Assembly (NCBI GenBank): GCA_910587535.1
Contig: CAJUKM010000033.1
Span: 1 to 14,466 of the forward strand
Source: an uncultured Bacilli bacterium
GTDB lineage: Bacteria > Bacillota_I > Bacilli_A > RF39 > UBA660
Direction of reading: 5' to 3'
DNA length: 14,466 nt
This document shows positions 1-6,445 of this stretch, in pieces. The position numbers were made by a program, and so were the translations under genes. Position 1 is the first letter of the stretch; every line of letters begins with the position of its first letter. The notes beneath the pieces were generated by a model. That model was not told where the DNA came from and did not search any database. It saw nothing but the letters and a program-made list of their open reading frames with translations.

Positions 1-53
1 AGTCGTTTTTCTACTTTTTTTCACAAATTTCCGGTTTCTACTTGTAATTTAGC

Positions 54-76
54 AAGAACTTTTAAAGTTCTTTTTT
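54..76 (+). terminator. Rho-independent terminator of an upstream gene
   Basis: An 8-bp perfect stem (AAGAACTT at 54-61, AAGTTCTT at 65-72) with a 3-nt loop is followed directly by a T run. It would end transcription coming from a gene to the left of the window. The stem is AT-rich and fairly weak, but the layout is typical. Confidence 0.7.
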
Positions 77-97
77 ATTTGACTTCTTAAGTTACTT

Positions 98-1519
98 ATG
101 TTAGAGTACTTGGCAATATTTGGGGGGATTTTAATTATGTTAATAGTAATAGAGGAAATTAAAGACATCGGATTTAAAGTGAAGACTACTGAAAAAGAAG
201 TGATTTCTGAACAAGTGGTCACTTATGATGAATTTTTTGATTATTGGATTTCGAGAATAGATAGCAAAAATGAGATAAGTTATTTCGATTTCGATACTAA
301 TTTTTCTTCGATTTCTTTAGGTATAGTAGCGTTTAACGAAATCGGTTATGTCGATAAGACAGTCGAATTACGATTTTCTCTTCAGATAAGACAATGTGCT
401 GAACTTTTGGCACGATTTGAAAATTTGGCTATCAGATATAGACAGGTCGAAGAAGAAACACAGGCAAATATAGATGAGAGAAAAAAATATTATCATTCCA
501 ATGAAGGATTAGAAGAAACCTGTTTAAAACTTATAGATCATTTCGCTAAGAACGATAAAATTCCAGAGATGAGTGAAAGATTAAAAAAAGCCATCATAGA
601 TTTTTTCTGGACGAATTATGATAGAATACCTGTCATTCATAAACTTAGATGTTCTGAAGCTTTAGTTCGCAAAAATTACAAGACTCTTTTAATCGGTGTA
701 CAAATTTTAGTTATTCCTAGTATCCTTCATTTTTTTATCAATTTACCTATCTCTTATTCTTTAGTACTTATAGCCAAAAACTCAGCTATATTTTTGTTTG
801 GAAAGCGTATTTATAATTCTCTACGTGATAGAAAAAGAGAAGATCGATTTTCTAAGAATATAAGTGAAATTATTATTAAATTGATTAAGCAGTTCGAAGA
901 GGAAATGAGTAAAGAAGTAGAAGTGAACGACGTTTCTAAAGAGTATATCAAAAGTATTCTCTTTAGAATAAGTATGACTGCAGATAAGAGTTTATATAAC
1001 GATCCTAAAACAAAAGATCTAATAGCAGAGTTATATTCGTATTTTGCTAGTTGCGGTAATGGTTTTGACAAGCATTATGCTATGGCAAAGATTGCATTAT
1101 TAGAACAATACATGTATAAGCGAGATGGTAGAACAGGATTTAAAAAAGATTTCAAAGTAGAAATAGATATTGGAGAATTTATGAAAAGATTAGAACTTTT
1201 AGGTTATAGACCAGGTTTTGACGTATTAGATCCAAATATCGATGCAATCTTAAAAACAGTGAACAGAATATATAAAAATCCATATTACGATTGTGAATTG
1301 GAAGTCTATAGTCTACTGTATCTTGCGAGTCTCTATTATGAAGCTGTTTTTGATGAAGAAGTCGATGCCATAACGGACCCAGATGCTTCTTTAATGGAAA
1401 AAATTCAAGAGATAGACGATCGTGTAAGTTCTAAAATGGGTGAAGCCTTCGCCATGGAAGAGAAAAGGCAAACAGGAAGTATATACAGCTATACTGTCGA
1501 TAAATCAAAGTCTATTTAA
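98..1519 (+). CDS. Hypothetical membrane protein, 473 aa
   Basis: I do not recognise this family. The reading frame is open for 473 codons. Visible features are a hydrophobic N-terminal segment (about residues 4-18), a mostly charged helical region to residue 190, a second hydrophobic stretch at about 196-236 long enough for one or two membrane passes and followed by a basic patch (KRIYNSLRDRKRE), and a soluble C-terminal half of about 230 residues rich in Glu, Lys and Tyr. It is probably an integral or membrane-associated protein with both large domains in the cytoplasm. The start is uncertain: ATG at 98 keeps the first membrane segment but has no ribosome binding site, while the in-frame ATG at 137 has a G-run (122-127) nine bases upstream, and a possible promoter (TTGACT 79-84, TAGAGT 102-107) would place transcription after 98. 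It stands alone between a terminator and the lysS promoter. No catalytic motif is visible. Confidence 0.8.
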   Translation: MLEYLAIFGGILIMLIVIEEIKDIGFKVKTTEKEVISEQVVTYDEFFDYWISRIDSKNEISYFDFDTNFSSISLGIVAFNEIGYVDKTVELRFSLQIRQCAELLARFENLAIRYRQVEEETQANIDERKKYYHSNEGLEETCLKLIDHFAKNDKIPEMSERLKKAIIDFFWTNYDRIPVIHKLRCSEALVRKNYKTLLIGVQILVIPSILHFFINLPISYSLVLIAKNSAIFLFGKRIYNSLRDRKREDRFSKNISEIIIKLIKQFEEEMSKEVEVNDVSKEYIKSILFRISMTADKSLYNDPKTKDLIAELYSYFASCGNGFDKHYAMAKIALLEQYMYKRDGRTGFKKDFKVEIDIGEFMKRLELLGYRPGFDVLDPNIDAILKTVNRIYKNPYYDCELEVYSLLYLASLYYEAVFDEEVDAITDPDASLMEKIQEIDDRVSSKMGEAFAMEEKRQTGSIYSYTVDKSKSI

Positions 1520-1533
1520 AAAGAGAATGCAAA

Positions 1534-1556
1534 CTCTAAAAGTTGAATTTTTAGAG
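1534..1556. repeat. Inverted repeat overlapping the lysS -35 box
   Basis: CTCTAAAA (1534-1541) and TTTTAGAG (1549-1556) form a perfect 8-bp inverted repeat. The 7-nt loop is GTTGAAT, which contains the -35 hexamer of the lysS promoter. No T run follows, so it is a poor terminator. It could be an operator or just a weak 3' end hairpin for the upstream gene. Confidence 0.45.
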
Positions 1557-1571
1557 GTCTTGCTATATAAT
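1543..1571 (+). promoter_or_regulatory. Promoter of the lysS operon
   Basis: TTGAAT (1543-1548) and a perfect TATAAT (1566-1571) are separated by 17 bp, the optimal spacing for the housekeeping sigma factor. Transcription would start near 1578, giving a leader of only about 20 nt, so there is no room for a T-box. Confidence 0.75.
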
Positions 1572-1597
1572 TAAGTCTATAAAAGGAAGTGTTCATT

Positions 1598-3076
1598 ATG
1601 CAAAGAACGTTTAGCGAGCAAGAGACTGTACGACGTAATAAATTAGAAGAAATAGGAAAATATTGTAATCCACATCCAGATAGATATGAAAGAACACACG
1701 ATCTTAAAGATATCAAGAATTTAGATGATGGAATAACTGATGTGAGAATAGCTGGTAGAATCGTCTTCATGAGAAAAATGGGAAAATTAAGTTTTGTCCG
1801 TCTCAGAGATATCGAAGGGGATTGTCAATTAGAATTGAAGATAGATGTTCTAGGCGAAGAATCTTATAATTTCTTTAAAACCTTAATAGATGTGGGAGAT
1901 TTTATCGGGGCTGAAGGTGAAGTTTTCACAACTCAGACTGGTGAAAAGACACTTCGCGTTAAAGAACTGACCTTTTTAGGAAAAGCTTTAAAGCCACTTC
2001 CAGAAAAATTTCACGGACTTACCGACATAGAGACTATCTATCGCAATAGATATGTCGATTTAATCATGAACGAAGAGAGTAGAAAGAGATTCCTTTTAAG
2101 AAGCAACTTTGTTCGCGAGATAAGGAACTTTATGGATGAGAAAGGTTATATAGAAATCGAAACACCTGTATTGTGTTCTCAACCAAGTGGAGCATTAGCA
2201 AGACCATTTATTACACATCACAATGCAATGGATATCGATTTATACTTGCGTATCGCACCTGAGACATATCTAAAGAGAGCTGTCATCGGAGGATTCAACA
2301 AGGTATACGAAATTGCTAGAAACTTTAGAAATGAAGGCATGGATCCTTCTCATTTACAAGATTTCACAGCAATCGAAGGTTATGGCGCGTACTTGAATTA
2401 TAAAGACAATATAAAATTGATGCAAGAAATGATCCAGACAATAGTCGAGAAGTTGTTTGGAAAATTGGAGATTACTGTCGAGGGTAAAGTAGTAGATATC
2501 AGTGGAGATTGGCCATCTATATCTATGCGAGATTTGATATTAAAGTATGTTCCAATCGATATTAAAGAATACGATACTAAAGAAAAATTGTTGTCTAAAA
2601 TAAAAGAAGAAAAGTTAGAAATAGATAGTGAAACGCCATTAGAGGATTTAGGTTATGGAAATTTAGTAGATCAACTTTATAAAAAAGTTGCTAGACCAAA
2701 CGTAATAGAACCGATATTTCTAACAGAACATCCAATCAGTCTTTCGCCCCTTGCTAGAGCAAATGATGAGGATAAAAATCTAACGGATAGATTTCAGCTA
2801 ATTATAAATGGTGCAGAGATAATAAATGCCTATTCGGAGTTAGTAGATCCTGTAGAGCAAGAACATCGTCTTTTAGAGCAAGCAGCATTAAAAGACGCAG
2901 GTGATGACGAGGCGATGATGATGGACTACGATTATATAGGTGCGATGGAATATGGTATGCCACCAATTTCTGGTTGGGGTATGGGAATAGATCGTTTGGT
3001 ACAAATATTATCTAGTGCTGATAATATAAGAGATTGTGTTTTATTTCCACTTATGAAACCTGAGGATAAAAGATAA
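1598..3076 (+). CDS. lysS: Lysyl-tRNA synthetase, class II
   Basis: Attaches lysine to tRNA-Lys in the cytoplasm with ATP, forming lysyl-AMP first. The 492-residue protein has the usual class II LysRS layout: an OB-fold anticodon-binding domain (about residues 45-130), motif 1 around 174-192 (MDEKGYIEIETPVL), motif 2 around 240-262 (FRNEGMDPSH), the LysRS-specific block HPISLSPLAR near 378-387 followed by NGAEIINAYSEL, and motif 3 GWGMGIDRL at 459-467. Length is normal for the family. ATG 1598 is chosen over the in-frame GTG 1589 because GGAAG (1585-1589) sits 8 nt before it. Motif 2 reads SHLQDFT where Bacillus or E. coli enzymes have HNPEFT, so this is a somewhat divergent LysRS subtype; the rest of the active-site signature is intact. 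Two genes follow at 12 and 23 bp without a terminator, suggesting one operon. Confidence 0.95.
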   Translation: MQRTFSEQETVRRNKLEEIGKYCNPHPDRYERTHDLKDIKNLDDGITDVRIAGRIVFMRKMGKLSFVRLRDIEGDCQLELKIDVLGEESYNFFKTLIDVGDFIGAEGEVFTTQTGEKTLRVKELTFLGKALKPLPEKFHGLTDIETIYRNRYVDLIMNEESRKRFLLRSNFVREIRNFMDEKGYIEIETPVLCSQPSGALARPFITHHNAMDIDLYLRIAPETYLKRAVIGGFNKVYEIARNFRNEGMDPSHLQDFTAIEGYGAYLNYKDNIKLMQEMIQTIVEKLFGKLEITVEGKVVDISGDWPSISMRDLILKYVPIDIKEYDTKEKLLSKIKEEKLEIDSETPLEDLGYGNLVDQLYKKVARPNVIEPIFLTEHPISLSPLARANDEDKNLTDRFQLIINGAEIINAYSELVDPVEQEHRLLEQAALKDAGDDEAMMMDYDYIGAMEYGMPPISGWGMGIDRLVQILSSADNIRDCVLFPLMKPEDKR

Positions 3077-3088
3077 AAAGAGGAATCG

Positions 3089-3430
3089 ATGAGAAAAATT
3101 ACTATTGTTTGGACTATAACTTTAATCATAATTGTGTCTGTTTTGACATTTATAGGATTTAAATATAAAGAGAAAAACATCGACAGCATTATGGAAGAGG
3201 AACTTATTAAGCAGGCAGAAAAGTATCTCGGATTATATCCTAGTCTATATCCGTCACTTGGTAATTCTGCTAGATTTACAAGCGAAAAGCTTGCTGATGA
3301 AGGATATGACGCTAAATTAGAAGATGGCTGCAGTGGATATGTAGTCGTAGAGACAAAAAATACAGGATTCGATTATAAGGCATATATAAAATGTCCTAAC
3401 TACATGACAAAGGGTTACTCTCAGGAGTAA
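3089..3430 (+). CDS. Single-pass membrane protein with two-Cys exposed domain, 113 aa
   Basis: A small membrane-anchored protein of unknown function. Residues 1-25 form an uncleaved-looking N-terminal anchor (MRK then a long Ile/Val/Leu run), followed by a charged linker and an exposed domain. The C-terminal part (DGCSGYVVV ... YKAYIKCPNY) has two cysteines that could form a disulfide outside the cell. From memory, this C-x-GYV ... YKAYIKC pattern resembles the C-terminal module of pilin-like or surface proteins in gut Bacillota, but the N terminus lacks the class III pilin signal (no G-F-T-L-x-E). An AGAGGA ribosome binding site lies 5 nt before the ATG. It begins 12 bp after lysS and ends 23 bp before the metallopeptidase gene, so co-transcription is likely. 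It could be a partner or a substrate of that peptidase, which is pure inference. Confidence 0.8.
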   Translation: MRKITIVWTITLIIIVSVLTFIGFKYKEKNIDSIMEEELIKQAEKYLGLYPSLYPSLGNSARFTSEKLADEGYDAKLEDGCSGYVVVETKNTGFDYKAYIKCPNYMTKGYSQE

Positions 3431-3453
3431 TTTTCTTTTGAAAGGAGAATGCG

Positions 3454-5250
3454 ATGAAATTTATTGCATCTATAAAAGATGAGAATTTAAAAAAGACAAC
3501 ATATCTATTTTTAGACGAAGAAGGAAGAACAGCTGGATGTACATATCATGAGGGTAATCTGACTAAAGTAGATGATTCTATTAAAGATTTTTTCTCACTT
3601 TTTTCCTTGGCAGATGAAAATGAAGTATTAGATAACGAAGATGGATTTGAAGTCATATTAGATAAAACAAGTGGATTAAAGCATTATTTTAAAGATGGCG
3701 TAGAAAATTTTTTAATGTTATTGATAAAGAATAGCAGAGGAATAGATATTTTTAAAGGGTCGTCTGGTGGAAGTTTATGGGGAAGATCGAGAGAATTATT
3801 TGTAGGAACTTACAAAGTTTTATTCACCTTGATAACTTCTGCAGCGTTGTCTTTTATGATTACGTCTTCGATCGGGAATGCTAATTATAACGCTAAAGAA
3901 GTACTTTATTTTTATAATCCCATCTTTGATAAGGCTTTAGTTCTTGGAGAAGATGAAGTTTTTATGTGTGACGGAAGTTTAAGTGTTGAGGCTTTAAAGT
4001 CAGATATAGAATCATCTAAGAACTTAAGCGCTTTAGAGAAAATGGCTATCATGAACGAAGAGCTATTGGAAGATGTTATACCTTATTATCAAGATACTGA
4101 GCAGGAAGTTCTCACGAGAATTTTCCATCGCGATATGGGAATTTTACCATTTACCGAGAAAGAAAAACAAAACCGGCCTAATTCTCTTGGATTTTGGTCA
4201 TATGACAACATGCTACATATTAGAGATTATGAACAATGTGCTAATTTAGCAGATAATTTATATTTTAAGGAAATTGCAGGCCATGAATATGCTCATCTTT
4301 TGGAAGCCAATTACGACTTGCCTTTTCTATTTGAGGCAGTAGCGGAGATAATATGCAATGAATATTATTGTCGAATAAATTGGGCAGCAGGCACCTATCC
4401 AAATCAGGTAAAATATACAAAAGTATTGATGGAAATATTTGGACCAGAGGTAGTTTGGGATAGAATATTTAGAATCGATTCTAACAAGCTCGAAGATGCT
4501 GTAAAACCATATCTGTCAGAATCTGAATACTCTAACTTCTTTAATATATTGCGGACACATAATAACGATATCACTCAAGATGACTTCGATACGATGGAAA
4601 GATTGCTCGGCAAGATGTTCAAAGCAAAATTTAACTATGATATGCAAGAAAATCCTATGATTAATACTATATTGAGTCCATTTAATACAGACTATAGAAG
4701 AACGTATTTTTGTGAGAGTTTAAGTAAAGAAAAACCTTCTTTTTATGGAACGCTTGTCACTTTATCTTTTGAAGAAGCTTGTGAAAAAGGAATAATTAAA
4801 GATTTTTATGTGGTCAAGTGGCTAAATGATTACGAGAAGTGGAAAGATTTAAATAGTCCTAATATAATTGATAAACATGTCGGTATCGCGCCAGCAAATG
4901 ATTCTGTAATAAATATATATGACTATGATGTCAAAAAAAACGATATCGGAATTCCTGTTGGTGTTTTGACTATTGAATGCTTAGATGAAAAAATGTCTAT
5001 GACTGTAGATGACGCTGTTAAGATGGGATATGTGAAATATCTTTATGGTGTTACATATCTTGTAGATAAAAACTATTTCTTGCAACACAAGGATTCACCT
5101 AGCGTAAATGTTTTATTTAAAGAGGGTGAACCTTCTTATAGTTTTAACAGAGATTCTATGACTATCACTCAAAAAACTTTAGAAAGAGTTTATGTTCCAG
5201 AAATCGTCAGAAAAGAAAACGATCTTCGTAATAGGAGGTTTGGGACATAG
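3454..5250 (+). CDS. Membrane-anchored zinc metallopeptidase (HExxH), 598 aa
   Basis: A probable zinc-dependent peptidase with its catalytic domain outside the cell. The N-terminal 110 residues are soluble, a basic patch (GRSR, 110-113) precedes one membrane helix at about 116-140, and a roughly 455-residue domain follows; by the positive-inside rule this domain is extracellular. The zinc site is HEYAH at 277-281, and the Glu-containing helix FLFEAVAEI (E294, E298) fits the third ligand of a gluzincin, as in the H-E-x-x-H ... E-G-x-A-x-Y arrangement of many bacterial peptidases. The C-terminal 200 residues resemble nothing I know. AAGGAG (3442-3447) lies 6 nt before the ATG. It is the last gene of the presumed lysS operon. 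The only two CGG codons in the window are here (241 and 367). Peptidase class is well supported; substrate is unknown. Confidence 0.85.
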   Translation: MKFIASIKDENLKKTTYLFLDEEGRTAGCTYHEGNLTKVDDSIKDFFSLFSLADENEVLDNEDGFEVILDKTSGLKHYFKDGVENFLMLLIKNSRGIDIFKGSSGGSLWGRSRELFVGTYKVLFTLITSAALSFMITSSIGNANYNAKEVLYFYNPIFDKALVLGEDEVFMCDGSLSVEALKSDIESSKNLSALEKMAIMNEELLEDVIPYYQDTEQEVLTRIFHRDMGILPFTEKEKQNRPNSLGFWSYDNMLHIRDYEQCANLADNLYFKEIAGHEYAHLLEANYDLPFLFEAVAEIICNEYYCRINWAAGTYPNQVKYTKVLMEIFGPEVVWDRIFRIDSNKLEDAVKPYLSESEYSNFFNILRTHNNDITQDDFDTMERLLGKMFKAKFNYDMQENPMINTILSPFNTDYRRTYFCESLSKEKPSFYGTLVTLSFEEACEKGIIKDFYVVKWLNDYEKWKDLNSPNIIDKHVGIAPANDSVINIYDYDVKKNDIGIPVGVLTIECLDEKMSMTVDDAVKMGYVKYLYGVTYLVDKNYFLQHKDSPSVNVLFKEGEPSYSFNRDSMTITQKTLERVYVPEIVRKENDLRNRRFGT

Positions 5251-5286
5251 ATTGACTATAATTAGTGTAATTTGGCCTCACAACAT

Positions 5287-5326
5287 ATATTGGACTCCAA
5301 TTTAAAAAGAATTTAGAGTTCAATAT
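5287..5326 (+). other. Long hairpin downstream of the metallopeptidase gene
   Basis: ATATTGGACTC (5287-5297) pairs with GAGTTCAATAT (5316-5326) over 11 bp with one G-U. There is no good T run after it, so it is at best a weak terminator or a 3'-end stabiliser for the lysS operon. The 3' arm can also pair downstream (CAATAT 5321-5326 with ATATTG 5333-5338), so two alternative folds are possible. Confidence 0.45.
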
Positions 5327-5401
5327 TTGTAGATATTGTCAAGCGATGTAAAATATGATAACGAGAAGAGTCTAATTGTCACTTTTATAGTCGATTAGTG
5401 C

Positions 5402-5431
5402 TTGACTGTAAAGAAGCTTTTATGTTATAGT
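5402..5431 (+). promoter_or_regulatory. Promoter of the rpsL-rpsG-fusA operon
   Basis: TTGACT (5402-5407) and TATAGT (5426-5431) are 18 bp apart, with a TG one base before the -10 box (extended -10). Transcription would begin near 5438, giving a leader of about 90 nt before rpsL. Confidence 0.8.
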
Positions 5432-5449
5432 ATTTTTGCATTTATTTTT

Positions 5450-5508
5450 AGGTTCTATCACTGATAGGACCTAGATTTATGAGAATTTTGATACACCGGG
5501 ATGTGTGT
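5450..5508 (+). promoter_or_regulatory. Structured leader of the str operon mRNA (two hairpins)
   Basis: Hairpin 1 is a 10-bp stem AGGTTCTATC (5450-5459) / GATAGGACCT (5463-5472), one G-U, 3-nt loop. Hairpin 2 is a 6-bp stem ATACAC (5491-5496) / GTGTGT (5503-5508), ending 6 nt before the rpsL ribosome binding site. Neither is followed by a T run, so they are not terminators. A role in translational control or mRNA stability is plausible but unproven. Confidence 0.5.
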
Positions 5509-5527
5509 ACGTAGAAAGGAAATGTTT

Positions 5528-5941
5528 ATGGCAACTATTAACCAACTCGTAAGAAAGAAGAGAGGTCAAAAGGAAAGACGTAAGAAGAGTCCTGCACTTA
5601 ATGAAGGATTGAACAGCTTACAAAGAAAGGCTACTAAGACAAATCATCCTCAGATGAGAGGTGTTTGTACACGTGTAGGAACTAAAACTCCTAAAAAACC
5701 GAACTCAGCACTAAGAAAGTATGCACGTGTTAGACTTTCGAATGGTCGTGAAGTCGACACTTACATACCTGGTGAGGGACATAACTTACAAGAACACAGC
5801 GTAGTATTAGTACGTGGTGGTCGTGTTAAGGATTTGATCGGTGTTCGTTATCATATCGTACGCGGTGCATTAGATACTCAAGGTGTAAACGAACGTAAGC
5901 AAGGACGTAGTAAATACGGTACTAAAAAACCAAAGAAATAA
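5528..5941 (+). CDS. rpsL: 30S ribosomal protein S12
   Basis: S12 lies at the decoding centre of the small subunit and affects tRNA selection accuracy. The 137-residue protein is of the Firmicutes type (longer than E. coli S12 by an insert near residues 20-40) and has the hallmark blocks TPKKPNSALRK (54-64), GEGHNLQEHSV (82-92) and GRVKDL (98-103). ATG 5528 is preferred over upstream in-frame starts because AAAGGA (5515-5520) is 7 nt upstream and the protein then begins MATINQLVRK as in homologues. The residue after KDL, normally the invariant Pro of KDLPGVRYH (P90 in E. coli), is Ile104 here (codon ATC, 5837-5839). Changes at this Pro are known from streptomycin-resistant or -dependent mutants of E. 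coli. The Lys matching K42 is retained (K56). First gene of the str operon. Confidence 0.97.
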   Translation: MATINQLVRKKRGQKERRKKSPALNEGLNSLQRKATKTNHPQMRGVCTRVGTKTPKKPNSALRKYARVRLSNGREVDTYIPGEGHNLQEHSVVLVRGGRVKDLIGVRYHIVRGALDTQGVNERKQGRSKYGTKKPKK

Positions 5942-5965
5942 AATACAATATAAAGGAGGCAAATT

Positions 5966-6433
5966 ATGCGTAAAAGACGTGCGGTAAAGCGCGATGTATT
6001 ACCAGATCCTATATATAATTCTAAGGTAGTCACTAAACTCATCAATCAGATCATGAACGATGGTAAGAGAGGAACTGCTGAAAAAATTTTATATGAGGCA
6101 TTTGATATAGTTAAAGATAAAACTAAACAAGAACCATTAGATGTTTTCAGTAAGGCTATGGAAAACATCAAACCAGCACTCGAAGTTAAATCACGCCGTG
6201 TAGGTGGAAGTAACGTTCAAGTTCCACTTGAAGTTAGCAGTGCTCGTAGTCAAGCCCTTGCGCTTCGTTGGCTAGTAAATTATGCTAGACTTAGAAACGG
6301 AAAAGGTATGGCTTTGAATTTAGCAAATGAAATTATGGATGCAGCAAATGGTGTCGGTGGAGCTGTTAAAAAACGTGAGGATACTCACAAGATGGCAGAA
6401 GCAAATAAAGCGTTTGCTCATTACAGATGGTAG
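5966..6433 (+). CDS. rpsG: 30S ribosomal protein S7
   Basis: S7 nucleates assembly of the 30S head by binding the 3' domain of 16S rRNA and contributes to the exit site. The 155-residue protein matches the family throughout: RAVKRDVLPDPIYNSK at the start, the NIKPALEVKSRRVGG segment and RWLVNYAR in the middle, and the C-terminal KKREDTHKMAEANKAFAHYRW. Length is standard. A consensus AAGGAGG (5953-5959) lies 6 nt before the ATG. It sits 24 bp after rpsL and 12 bp before fusA. In E. coli S7 represses its own operon by binding the rpsL-rpsG spacer; the spacer here is too short for that structure. Confidence 0.97.
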   Translation: MRKRRAVKRDVLPDPIYNSKVVTKLINQIMNDGKRGTAEKILYEAFDIVKDKTKQEPLDVFSKAMENIKPALEVKSRRVGGSNVQVPLEVSSARSQALALRWLVNYARLRNGKGMALNLANEIMDAANGVGGAVKKREDTHKMAEANKAFAHYRW

Positions 6434-6445
6434 GAGAGGACGATT

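Noticed and set aside
1520..1597. T-box or other long leader for lysS
   Set aside because: The promoter leaves only about 20 nt of leader.
5252..5305. Possible 17-codon leader peptide starting with TTG after AGGAGG at 5233-5238
   Set aside because: The spacing to the TTG is too long (13 nt), there is no amino-acid bias and no attenuator follows.
5455..5470. Interpretation of the rpsL leader palindrome as a true tet operator
   Set aside because: No tetR or tetracycline resistance gene is present and the stem extends beyond the operator; kept only as a curiosity.
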